The notes: generated by a model from the sequence alone, not told the origin. Shown: positions 1-8,934, counted from the stretch's first letter. The stretch: 12,260 bases of DNA from Isohypsibius dastychi (GCA_034696485.1 JAQIWT010001134.1:1-12260); one strand, 5' to 3'. Numbers and translations are program-made.

Positions 1-358
1 TCTGTGAGATCGCCGAAGAAATTTCATCCTGCTGAACTGGAATCCCTGATGGATCAGCACCGATCTCTTGCTGATTTAGGTAAGAGCTCAGTCGACAATT
101 CGGCGGGATATTCTTTGTGGTCTATTCGGCAAATATCGCCTTGGCACTGGGCTACTTATCAGCACTTCTTGGAACGAAAAACGCAACTCCTGCTTCCTCG
201 ATCGCATTTTTTTTTTCAGGGTAGTATTCTTCATCACTCTCGCTTTCGCACCAATCGCATACTTTGTTCTGTGTCATGAGATGGTCAGTGCCCTATTCAA
301 GAGTTCTCAAGAAATTGCCATTAACCACCATTCTTACAGAACAAGACAATCCAGATGA
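1..358 (+). CDS. 3' end of an unidentified gene with a membrane-helix C-terminus (partial)
   Basis: The window opens inside an exon (1-79) read in frame 1, encoding a charged stretch beginning SVRSPKKFHPAELESLMDQH. A strong donor (GTAAGA at 80) ends it in phase 1. Behind a long T-run there are two acceptors. The CAG ending at 219 would give an immediate stop (DLG then TAG). The AG ending at 224 opens 44 further codons to TGA 356-358. That tail holds one hydrophobic helix (VFFITLAFAPIAYFVL) followed by a short polar end with several His and Arg. I prefer the second acceptor because it gives a coherent membrane segment, but the first lies closer to the pyrimidine tract. The tail would suit a tail-anchored or multipass membrane protein. 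I do not recognise the family, and the 5' part lies outside the window. Confidence 0.45.
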
Positions 359-382
359 AATTGAGCCAATATGGCGACATGA

Positions 383-697
383 TTGTCAGACATGTCCCAC
401 GTGATACAGTACGTTTACTTTGTCCCATACTGCATGAACAGAATCGGCAAACAAATTTTCAGAGATCCGATAGCTTCTCAGTTCTGGCCGTACTGTATTT
501 CAAACCGGGTGCAGGGAGCGACCGTTAAATCTTGCGGGATATCCGTTCCTACAGGCGACGAATTCATTGTTGATACGAGTAAGTGCCCATGTTGTCTCTT
601 GGCAAACCGAGAATACCGGTTGACGATAACTAATGATTCAGACGATCGCATTCATCATTTCATCCGGTTTTATTGCCAAGGGGATTTTGGCGACTGA
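383..697 (+). pseudogene. decayed cytochrome P450-like fragment (K-helix to meander region)
   Basis: An open frame runs through this stretch. Its middle resembles the part of a P450 just after the ExxR helix: F-W-P, then N-R, then GISVPTG followed by an FIVDT strand. A perfect donor (GTAAGTG at about 582) and an AG at 639 would remove a 58-bp intron and give a peptide starting NDRIHH, the position where clan-3 P450s carry A-I-H-H-D-P. The intact P450 at 1829-4297 has the same order with nearly the same spacing (GIKVEKG, then AIHHDPEYW). No ExxR motif, PERF motif or heme-binding Cys loop can be found around it, and the frame stops at 697. This looks like a relic of a neighbouring P450 copy. 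The similarity is short, so it could also be an unrelated gene. Confidence 0.35.
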
Positions 698-1557
698 CGA
701 CCAAAGTGTCACCCTCTCAAACTTGACATACGTCAATCGATCTCTGAATTCTATTTTTGCGTGACATGTATCACCTGGATGTTTCCTGACATGACATTTC
801 TGAAATATCCCAAATTCTGAGCCGTCAGTATCGAGCTTTTCACCATCCTGGTGATTAACAGAGAATGGGAGACCGGATCGGGTTTTCTAGATCATTCACA
901 GGTGGTGAGACAGAGAATGGAAGCACCCAACATATTCACTTGCAATGTTTCCTTCTCCATGCATGTGAGCATCCTTGATACACTGAACGATGACACCGCT
1001 TCTAATCATACATTTTCTTGAATATAAGTCCTGTCCCCTAGTTTCATTCCTTTTCACCCTGACGCTGTCCGTAATCTTCCGAAGTTTGTAGCAATTCTGT
1101 GTATTTCGGCCACAATATTTGACCATCCTAGCCATGCCGTATTCATTTTCCAGTCAGTAGAAACGGGCTGGATTCATAACTGTTGCACCATTCTTGAGAC
1201 GAGAGGAACGGCGGATTTGAACATCTTTTGCCTGAATCATCTCCATACGAAGAATAGAAGTTCAGAAAATATTAAATGCTACGAGGAAATTATTTCAGGA
1301 GGTATTTCCGTGGTCTGTAATTCTTTTTACAGGCTAAACTGTATGAACCCTAAGTAAGTTGACTGCACTGCACTGCCTAGAGGTATCAATAATCGATTAG
1401 GGGAACTCACGCACTCTTCAATATACACTGGCAAAGGTCACTTAGACAACTCCAGACTGAGCACATGATTATTTACGCGACGCATTTTTAAACCTCGAGA
1501 AGCACAGTCTATCATGCAGTTTTATGTCCTTAGAACCGGTTCTGTGCAAATGTGCTG

Positions 1558-1586
1558 AATAAACATGCTACACTGCGTGTAGCATG
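1558..1586 (+). repeat. AATAAA followed directly by a perfect 10-bp hairpin
   Basis: AATAAA at 1558-1563 is followed without a gap by CATGCTACAC (1564-1573), a TGC loop, and the exact reverse complement GTGTAGCATG (1577-1586). The stem is perfect and the loop has three bases. It could be the 3' end of an upstream transcript or a cruciform-forming site. No gene ending here was recognised. Confidence 0.6.
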
Positions 1587-1601
1587 GCTGATGATAGCAT
1601 T

Positions 1602-1620
1602 CACACACACACACACACAC
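1602..1620. repeat. (CA)n microsatellite
   Basis: An uninterrupted CA/TG dinucleotide run of about nine and a half units. It sits between the hairpin and the E-box upstream of the P450. Confidence 0.95.
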
Positions 1621-1628
1621 TGCTCAGC

Positions 1629-1674
1629 TCACGTGATCTTGCGATCTGCGCACGATATCGAAAATAACGATATC
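1629..1674. promoter_or_regulatory. E-box palindrome and GATATCG inverted repeat upstream of the P450
   Basis: TCACGTGA (1629-1636) is a symmetric CACGTG E-box of the kind bound by bHLH proteins. Eighteen bases on, GATATCG (1654-1660) and CGATATC (1668-1674) form a perfect inverted repeat around an A-rich 7-bp spacer. Both lie 155-200 bp before the P450 start codon. A regulatory role is inferred from symmetry and position only. Confidence 0.35.
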
Positions 1675-1828
1675 TTTCTTTCTCGTCTGCGTTTCCTATC
1701 GATCGAGACAAGCTTGTTTACTATCACATTTTGCAGCCAGGCTTCTCACAAGGTGAGGGAAATCTCAGATAATTACTTCTCCACATTTGCCGGCACATGA
1801 AAAACTGTGATTCCTTGAAGTTCTAGAA

Positions 1829-4297
1829 ATGCTTCAATGGCTCGTTGTGATTCTCTTGTTTCTGGTTGGCTATTTCATCACGTAAGTACAGATACAAAAT
1901 TGTGATATTGCTTCGAATCTATGTACTCTCTTGAATCACTTGCAGTACTTCTCTGTCAAGGACTGCCTATTGGAGAAACAAGAAAGTACCAGGACCGACA
2001 CAATGGCCGCTGATAGGCTCATTCCTGAATGTAGCCTTGGTGAGTGAATTTCTCCACAAAAAAATAATGTTCATGTTGCTTTTCATCACTAAGCTTGGCG
2101 AGGGAAATTTTGACATCAAATGTACGAAAGAGCTAGGACGATTCTTTGGGCAAGTGATCATCTAATTCAAGTCTCTAATTCTGTATCAACGAAAGACCAG
2201 CATTCTTTGAACAGCTACTTCAACGGACCAACACCCGTTCTCACCGTGTCTGACCTGAGTAAGCCCGTCGATAATCACACATCTGTTTAAAACTCTTTTT
2301 TTTAACAGACGCTTTGCGAAGTATTATGGTCAAGGACTTTTCGCATTTCGTGAACAGAAGAGTGAGCTTTTATTCCGGCATATCTGAACGCTTTGGACAC
2401 GTGTGACGTTTGGCCATAGACCGTCGACGGTGTCAATGGCGAAGTCATGGATCATGCACTCAATATTCTGAAAGACCAACGTTGGAGGGTTCGCATGGAG
2501 TCATATCTGTTTAAAGCGAATATAACTGAGCCCTTTTCAGGATGTTCGTAGTATTTTGGTTCCTACGTTCACATGTGGAAAACTACGACAGGTGATTTGT
2601 TTGAATTACGTGCTTGACGACTCATTCCGAAAGTGAAGATTGTTCCAGATGAATCCCCTCATTGTTGAATGCTGTAACACCTTGACGACCAGCCTGGAGA
2701 AGATAGCTGATGAGAAACGAGATTTCGAAGCCAAGGGGTACACCGTATGCTATCGTTCGCAAACACAATGTTCTACCGCGTTTGTATATTTCCAGTCTTT
2801 TTGCCACCGTAACCATGGATGTCATCGCTTCGGCATTCTTCGGCATAAAAATTGATTCGCAGAACGAACCACATAACGAGTTCGTTCATAATGCCCACAA
2901 AGGCTTCGGTCATCACTCCCACGCCAATCCCGCTTTGATTCTGCTTTGTAAGTGGACATCTGTCTTCTCTAATAAAAAGGTGGAAAATATTTCGATTGTT
3001 GCGTCTTTTCAGCCTTGTTCCCGCAGCTGCTGCCTTATTTTGCAAAACTGGGAGTTCAGTTCATTCCAAAAGATGTCGTCGACTTCTTCATCCGCAACAC
3101 CAACCAAATTATCAAGCTTCGAACAGAAACGAACCTAGTTAATGCTTACCAATTGATGTCACGGAATGCCAAGTTATCTTTTGGTGACCTTTCAGATTCG
3201 ACCTGACTTTCTGCAGCTGATGTTGAATTCGCTCGAAAGTACATCAAAGATCTCAACCAGCAAAAAAGCTGCACCAAGTGACACAACAGAAGAGCACGGT
3301 TTGGATGTACTATCAGACTTTGTGTCTGTTTCAAAGGAGACCGGGGAAACTCACTCCCAAGGAAAATTGACGACCAATGTAAGATGATTAATTTGCTTTC
3401 TTCGGATCCCGGTTCCCATCAAAGAACTGGCGGGGGGGGGGGGGGGGGGGGGTATTTCGTCCACACACAAACACGCCTGAAGTATCTTTAAGCGGTTAAA
3501 GTTTTTTTTTCTCTCAGGAACTTGTTGCACAAGCTATCATCTTCTTTTTGGCGGGGCACGAAACAACATCTTCTGCTTTATCCTTCATGACGCACACACT
3601 CGCCACCAATCCCGACATCCAAGAACGCCTCCGCCATGAAATCGACGATGTACTTGGGGACACAACAGAGCCCAGCTATGACCGGGTTGCTCAGATGGAA
3701 TACTTGGATATGGTCATGAATGAAGTGCTCCGAATGTACCCTCCAGCAGCGCGCACTGATCGAATATGCAACAAAGATTGGGAGTACAACGGTATAAAAG
3801 TTGAAAAAGGGTACTATCGTCACAATCCCGATCTATGCGATTCATCACGATCCGGAATATTGGGAGTCACCAGAAAAGTTTGACCCAGAGCGGTATTGTT
3901 ATTAATTTCATTCTCAGATTACTTGACAGTTAATTTTTGTGAAACAGTTTCTCCAAAAAAAACAAAGAAAAAATCAAGCCTTATTCATTCCAAACTTTTG
4001 GACAAGGACCGCGAAATTGCATCGGAATGCGTAAGAAACATGTCCTTGCTATTCAAAAACTGATTCCGATTTCTGGTATCCAGGATTTGCGTACTTTGAA
4101 ATGAAAATGGTCATCGTGAGCATTCTTCGCAATTTTCGCATCGTTCCAACTGGGAGGACTGAGGTGAGTGCTTTTTTGTATGGGAAAGTAATGAGAATTC
4201 ATTGTGAGGATTCCAGATCCCCTTACAACTGAAACAAGTTGGATTTGTTACCCCGAAAAATGGCGTCTGGGTGTCACTGGAGAGGCTTTCGACGTGA
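1829..4297 (+). CDS. microsomal cytochrome P450, CYP3-clan type, with one frameshift
   Basis: A heme-thiolate monooxygenase of the endoplasmic reticulum. Exons: 1829-1881, 1946-2039, 2094-2149, 2215-2258, 2309-2361, 2420-2488, 2541-2591, 2649-2737, 2796-2947, 3013-3137, 3196-3378, 3518-3892, 3948-4030, 4084-4163, 4217-4297. These join in phase to about 528 codons (CYP3A proteins are near 503). Visible landmarks are an N-terminal membrane anchor ([16 protein letters not shown]), the hinge KKVPGP, the C-helix W-R, the I-helix AGHETTSS (about 335-342), the ExxR motif EVLR (392-395), FDPERF, and the heme loop [10 protein letters not shown] with Cys near 472. Intron 3 is GC-AG. The frame holds everywhere except at 3804-3811 (AAAAAGGG), where one base too many shifts the reading and would end translation before the heme Cys. 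This is either a recent disabling mutation or a homopolymer error. Substrate unknown. Confidence 0.9.
2150..2214 (+). other. GC-AG intron 3 of the P450
   Basis: The exon ends TTCTTTGG and the intron begins GCAAGT, a donor matching the consensus except for C at position 2. It ends AACAG at 2214. Removing it joins FFG to [11 protein letters not shown] in frame, as expected for this region of a CYP3-type P450. No GT donor nearby restores the frame. Confidence 0.75.
3432..3452. repeat. 21-base G run in P450 intron 11
   Basis: A pure run of 21 G lies inside the only long intron of the gene (3379-3517, 139 bp). The other introns are 50-65 bp, so the run and its flanks probably account for the extra length. 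Its exact length is uncertain because homopolymers are error-prone. Confidence 0.9.
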
Positions 4298-4668
4298 CCA
4301 TAATATCATCGAATTATTCGGGATCACTGTGTGGAAGAAATCCGTGAAAGCTTTTGGCAGAAGAAAGTAAGTGAGACTGGAAAATATCCGCTTTGTTCTC
4401 GAACAGATGGAGAGAGTCTGAACAACGGCACATATTCTTTTCTCTGGATATCGGAATCCAATCAGCTGTGGTTAATATGGGTAGCCACCGCTTGGTTCCC
4501 GTTACGCGAATAAAATCCAAAAGTTTTCTGTACACATTTCCCAAGCCGGTTGAATTAAACCCAGAGACAACATGGAACGAAGAACAACGGATCGATGAGG
4601 AACTGCACTTCGACATGTCCGACCTCATTACGTTCCAAGATCGGCTTCAAGACTCAGCCAGAGAGTAA
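4260..4668 (+). CDS. possible two-exon ORF overlapping the P450 3' end
   Basis: ATG at 4260 lies in the last P450 exon in a different frame, with an A-rich context. The frame runs to 4366, ends at a strong donor (GTAAGTGAG), and resumes in phase at 4407 after a 40-bp intron ending GAACAG. It then continues to TAA at 4666-4668, giving 122 residues. The second exon encodes IFFSLDIGIQSAVVNM, then FPKPVELNPETTWNEE, and an acidic C-terminus. No family is recognised. The same DNA can equally be the P450 3' UTR, since an AATAAA lies at 4509-4514 inside it. The 40-bp intron is shorter than any in the P450. The coding call is tentative; the intron signals are the main support. Confidence 0.3.
4509..4514 (+). 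terminator. candidate poly(A) signal of the P450
   Basis: AATAAA lies 212 bp past the P450 stop codon and before the convergent caspase gene, whose stop codon is at 4809-4811. If used, it would end the transcript within the tentative downstream ORF. Confidence 0.4.
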
Positions 4669-4808
4669 GAGCTTAGATCGAGGTTCAGAGACATTACTAA
4701 ACGTTTTATCGGACTACCGAGTCAACTAGTTACGACGACTTACACACATGTAGAGAGAGGAAAACAAATTCATGTCTATCTTAGTTTAAATGAAAGGTTA
4801 AAGTCTAC

Positions 4809-5855
4809 TCAGTAAAAGAACAAGTCTTTGGTCAACATGGAAACAATGGTCGGCATTTGCTTGCGCGTATTTCTTTTCGGTTCTTTTGGAACATTGGATT
4901 CAAAGTGATAAGCAACTTGGTGATTGACCCTAGTCAACAACCGAACAAAGTCCATTTCGGCATTGCCCTTGAATTCGTTGACTTTATCCGTGAATGCTTG
5001 AATGAACCAGGAGCCTTTGCTGGGACTTCGCCAAGAGATATAACCAGGAACTGTGGAATAAGCGTAGAGAAAGTCGGCTTCCAGAGGCAAACGCTGACCA
5101 GATCCGTTATCAGTTTCCAAGAGATCACGACTATCTTCCAGCTTCCCACCGCGACACGCTTGAATGAGGAATATCTTTGGCTTACCAACCAAAGTCTGAA
5201 AAGTAAAAACAGTAACGTGGTGCATGTTATGTAAACGTATCACGTCTAAATTTGCTGTTGGCCTCCGTAGACAAAATCTGATCTTTTTCGTTAATCAAAG
5301 TTTAAAGACAAATCACAGCTGCGAACATTGAATTGAACAAGACTGCTTTACCCGATGCATTTTGTTCTTGAAAGGTTCTAACAATGTCTCTAGAGCGATT
5401 TTTCCGTTGTGTCCGTAAATATATCCTTCCTCTCCATGAGTCAAAATCGCGAATATGCAACAATCCATGCCTGCGTAATCAAAAGCAGCACACTGTCTAA
5501 AGATCTTCTCCATGTCGGTGACAGTTACGTCATTATAACGTAATATACACTTTTGCGAAAATCCAAGAGTATGGAAAGTCTCCTTCAGTGAATCCGCATC
5601 AACATCCGTGCCCTCACGAGGTAGTACTTTGAGATAATGGGCGAAGTTCTTGTTGTTGATTATGATGGCTCGCCCCCTGTTTCCATGAGACATATTATAT
5701 CGCTCTTGCAAATTGGAAGTGTTTGGACGAAGCAAATCGCCGTGACGGGCTTTATGAGGGAGTTGCGGAGGGGCAGAGATTGGCCGAATTTGAGTTGACT
5801 GCAGATTTGAATCACGGGTAATTTTCGAGGAAGACATTTCTGTCGGACGATCCAT
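4809..5855 (-). CDS. executioner caspase (caspase-3/7 type), copy A
   Basis: A cysteine protease that cleaves after Asp in the execution phase of apoptosis. Exon 5855-5352 and exon 5195-4809 are joined over a 156-bp phase-0 intron and give 296 residues, close to caspase-7. The large subunit carries REGTDVDA (Arg80 would line the S1 pocket), the catalytic His140 in LTHGEEG and the catalytic Cys182 in QACRG. The linker has LETD (194-197), like the IETD site where caspase-3 is activated by initiator caspases. The small subunit has DFLYAYSTVPGY, SWR, GSWFIQ and the C-terminal IVSMLTKDLFFY. The N-terminal part before the fold is about 50 residues with no CARD or DED visible. All catalytic residues are present, so it is probably active. 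ATG 5855 is the simplest start, but an upstream exon may extend it (see next entry). It is a tandem duplicate of the gene at 6513-7702. Confidence 0.93.
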
Positions 5856-5969
5856 GTCTTCCTGATCCGTACTGTAATACAATGCTGATGGGTTTTTCAG
5901 TTGCCGCCTGACACAATGGGACAAACCACCACGTAACTCGGTGTGCAGGATGAAGAAAATAAGCTTTAC

Positions 5970-6091
5970 TGCTTTTCAGCAAGTTTTTGGATGATTGAGA
6001 TTTGAGATACAGCTTGAACTACAGCACAAGTGAAACGTAGAGCATGAGTGGAACGGCCATGAAGTGTACTGATGCGGAGCATTCCGTCCAT
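5970..6091 (-). CDS. possible upstream first coding exon of caspase copy A
   Basis: On the minus strand GCCATGG sits at the start codon (6091), with an in-frame TAG five codons before it. Forty open codons follow, ending in phase 2 at a GTAAAG donor (intron 5969-5908, 62 bp). The acceptor GTGTCAG leads into G-CGG-CAA, in the frame of the caspase exon and open through to ATG 5855. Using it would give a protein of about 354 residues with an extra N-terminal segment of roughly 58, including CAVVQAVSQISIIQKLAEKQ. It does not resemble a CARD or DED. Chance agreement of phase cannot be excluded. Confidence 0.4.
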
Positions 6092-6512
6092 GGCCTCACA
6101 TTCAATCTAGGTCGGCTCATTCTTTTGCTGAAACTAGGATCAGGATGACCCACTCATGTATACAGACAGGTTAGTCTCAGTCGCGACACTTAAGTGTTGT
6201 CTGACAATGTGTTGTTATCATCTGAGAAGAGAGAATACCAGCTGTCCAATCCCGAATCAACCAAAGTCTCTTTCAAATTGAGCAAAAATATCGAGTTATT
6301 CAGCGGCATTGGAGTCCAGGATGCAGGAAGCAAAATTTCGGTTATGTTTCAAAAACATACTGTTCAGCCAAGGATGCGACTATCTGCGTTTCTTCGCATC
6401 CAGTGCTACATTAGTCAGTGTCACATGGGCAAAAAAAGTTGCAGTTTCGCATTTTACTCTCAAACGGTAGAGTTGAAGTCACGTCTGGTATACATCGAGA
6501 TCGAAAACAGCA
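6092..6512. other. intergenic stretch between the two caspase genes
   Basis: It separates the start of copy A from the end of copy B on the minus strand. The plus-strand open frame 6194-6544 crosses it and runs into the 3' exon of copy B; no motif or splice logic supports it. The stretch probably holds the promoter of copy A and the 3' UTR of copy B. I see no TATA box or clear poly(A) signal. Confidence 0.5.
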
Positions 6513-7702
6513 TTACTGAGAGCGGTAGAAAAAAAGGTCTTTAGTCAGCATTGAGACAATACTGGGCATTTGTTTCCGCATATGTCTATCAGGCTGTTCC
6601 GGAACGTTGGACTGAAAATGATAAGCAACTTCATAGTTGACTCGTGTCAGTAACCGAACAAAGTCCATCTCGGCATTCCGCTTATTCTCCTTGACTTTCT
6701 TCACCAACGCTTGGATAAACCACGAGCCTTTCATTCCATTTCTCCATGAAAAATAGCCCGGAACAGTTGAGTAGGCGTATAGGAAATCAGCTTCCAGAGG
6801 AATCCGCTGGACATATTGATCATCTGCCGAAATCAGATCGATTCCATCTTCAAATTTTTCTCCTCTGCACGCTTGAACCAAGAAGATTTTTGGCTTGCCA
6901 ACCAAACTCTGCAAGCATAAATAAGGTCTGGAACATTGTTGTTAACCAAACGGTTGGCAATTTGACGCTTTGTGGAAGCGAAGCGCGTGAACTGTTTCAC
7001 AATCGGACTGGTTTTTCTTTGAAAAATTTTTAGTAGAGCATGTCTTATTAAAACTCAAAGAACTGCCAAGCGTTACAATATACAAAACCCAGCTAGTCGG
7101 AGTTCAACAAGGAAAATGGGATTCATATCCATATCCATATCCATGGGCACAACAAGAAAGCGAAGCGGGCAATGACGCGTTTTGTTTACCTGGTGCGCTT
7201 TGCTTTTGAATGGTTCCAATAGGGTATCCAATGCAACTTTTCCATCTCGACCGAAAATCACCCCTTCCTTGCCATGACTCAAAATAGCGAACATACAGCA
7301 GTCCATCCCTTCATAATTACATCCCGCATAATGCTTCATCATTCGTAACATGTCACCACACGTAACATTATCATAGCGAAACACGGAATTCTTCGCAAAG
7401 CCCAGAGTTAAAAATAGGTCTTCCAGATCGGCAGCATCGACATCCGTTCCTGTTCGAGTTCCCAATCCCAGGCCTGGGAGGAAGTTCTTGTTGTTGATAA
7501 TGACGGCCAGTCCTCGGCTTTCATGGCCCATGTTGTAGCGCTCTTGAAAGTCGGAGACATTAGACGTCAAGGAACGGCGAGGCTGGGAGTTTGATGGTGC
7601 AACAGGTGGATCTGGAAGTGAGAGACGAAATCGGGAGATCAGTGAGGCAATTGCATCAGTCGCATCATCAGACGAAAGAGGCACACTCGACGTTGCTGAC
7701 AT
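6513..7702 (-). CDS. executioner caspase (caspase-3/7 type), copy B
   Basis: Exon 7702-7190 and exon 6908-6513 join over a 281-bp phase-0 intron to give 302 residues. The catalytic dyad is His143 in LSHGKEG and Cys185 in QACRG. TGTDVDA with Arg83 and the SWRN strand supply the substrate pocket. The small subunit keeps DFLYAYSTVPGYFSWRN, GSWFIQ, LLTRVNYEVAY and IVSMLTKDLFFY. The linker is unlike copy A: in place of LETD it has ISADD (197-201), so the maturation cleavage may be made by a different protease or by itself. The N-terminal segment (about 55 residues) has an SDDATD stretch and no adaptor domain. The start at 7702 is the first ATG of the open frame. The intron lies at the same codon as in copy A, between the F-K-x-K helix and LVGKPK. 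Expected to be cytosolic and catalytically competent. Confidence 0.93.
7124..7144. repeat. (CATATC)3 hexanucleotide repeat in the caspase B intron
   Basis: Three exact CATATC units plus CAT lie within the 281-bp intron. Read on the minus strand past the donor they give a spurious Met-Asp repeat, which is not part of the protein. Confidence 0.85.
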
Positions 7703-8166
7703 GGCTTGGATGAGAACTGAAAGATTTCGATGTGGGCAACTAGAATGACTATGGTATTAAGCACAATATCAACACTGCACCGTTTACTGCTCACTGAATG
7801 AAGGACTGCAGAATGAAAACTTTGAATCCACAAAAAGCGCTATAGTTATGATTGGGTGACAAAGTTCAAATTTGTTGAATCATTTCGCTGAAATCAACCT
7901 CAATTTGAGACTGAAATCACCCACAGGTGCACTGATGCGTTGAAAAGACAGATAGCTGAACAAAGGAAATGCATATCTCCCTTTCACTACCACATGCAAT
8001 CACAACATCACGGAGCATTATCATATCGCAAACGAAACGAAACGAGAACTACAGTACCACCAGCGATCAATGTCAACAACACATTTTCGACTAAATTGCC
8101 CTAAAATACGTAAACCTTAGTTTTTGACATCGAGAATTCGTTGAAAAATGAATAACCAGTTTTAGA
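7703..8166. promoter_or_regulatory. divergent intergenic region between caspase B and the four-pass gene
   Basis: It separates two genes transcribed away from each other, so both promoters should lie here. An AAACG tandem run lies near 8030-8045. A CTTTCAG just upstream of the caspase ATG on the minus strand could be the acceptor of a 5' UTR intron. No TATA box is evident for either gene. Confidence 0.45.
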
Positions 8167-8934
8167 ATGGGAGTCAGTTGGTATGGCGCAGTTCAGGTCA
8201 TCTTGGGATTCATGATCGCGATTCCCAGTCTCACTCAGCCCTACGGTTAGATCTCACTCCTCTGCTTCGAAACGATGATTTAATGAATGTTTTCAGGTGT
8301 GCCGAGTATGACGGTGGGGCTGTATATCGGTTTGATTCTAACTGGTCTATACGCCGTCACTGGTTCAAGTTACATCAAAAGTGCCAAATCATCCCTAACA
8401 GCCCTGGAAACAGAATCACGCCAGACATACGAAACACGACTCTTTTCCATCTATCGTCACTTTCTCATCGTTTACGCAGCGACTTGCATCATATTATCCG
8501 GATTGGGAGTCGGGTCGTTCATCGAAGGCACAATTCTCTACTTTGACCCGAATAACGCAATCTCTGACTCTGGATCCACCCCGGCGATTTCAGGGATTGC
8601 GGCGTTTTTGATATGTATTTTTATATCAGGATGCATTATTGGAGAAGTGCGGAAGCTGAGAGCGCCTGATTTTACAAGGCCGAGATCACCGACACCCAGT
8701 TCACAATTTGCCAGTGTGTCCACGCTGTACAGGCCGGAATCATATCCGCCGCCGTATTCGGCATGTCAGGATGAAACGGATCCGAAATGGGAAGAGATGC
8801 CTCCATCTTATATTGAAGCTATTCAGACTATTTCCAGTAATATTCAAAGTACTGATCAAGTGGTTGCTCCACAAGATCTTCAAACGAGAGAAGCCTCTAA
8901 TGCGGGAGTCCAGCCCGTACTGTCTGCTGAGTAA
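8167..8934 (+). CDS. four-pass membrane protein with cytoplasmic PPxY motifs
   Basis: Exons 8167-8245 and 8297-8934 join across a 51-bp intron (phase 1, Gly27) to give 238 residues. Four hydrophobic segments are visible at about 5-22, 31-50, 82-103 and 125-145. They leave a loop rich in acidic and small residues between helices 3 and 4 and a long C-terminal tail. The tail has PPPY (177-180) and PPSY (195-198), ligands for WW domains such as those of NEDD4-type ubiquitin ligases, and an SPTPSS stretch. The layout resembles MS4A/CD20-like or other small four-pass families, but I see no family signature and do not assign one. It is not a canonical tetraspanin, because the large CCG-containing loop is missing. 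ATG 8167 opens directly into the first helix. It is transcribed divergently from caspase B. Confidence 0.82.

Larger units (their letters stand above)
698..1828. other. gene-free stretch between the P450 relic and the P450 gene
   Basis: No exon chain with convincing splice sites or family similarity was found on either strand. The minus-strand open frame at 896-1135 lacks any recognisable motif. The stretch contains an AATAAA (1558-1563), a perfect hairpin right behind it, a CA microsatellite, an E-box and an inverted repeat, listed separately. The last 270 bp probably include the promoter of the P450 that starts at 1829. No TATA box is evident. Confidence 0.6.

Noticed and set aside
896-1135. 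A minus-strand open frame of 79 codons
   Set aside because: No family similarity, no flanking splice sites that extend it, and a weak start; a chance frame is likely.
6194-6544. A 116-codon plus-strand open frame between the caspases
   Set aside because: It runs antisense into the last exon of caspase B, has no motif, and no splice or promoter signal supports it.
7073-7189. Met-Asp repeat extension of caspase B's first exon
   Set aside because: It lies past a good GTAAAC donor and breaks the caspase fold. Splicing at 7190 joins directly to LVGKPK, as in copy A.
8030-8045. AAACG repeats resembling an interferon-stimulated response element upstream of caspase B
   Set aside because: The GAAA words are spaced by one base, not two as the ISRE requires; it is a simple pentanucleotide run.
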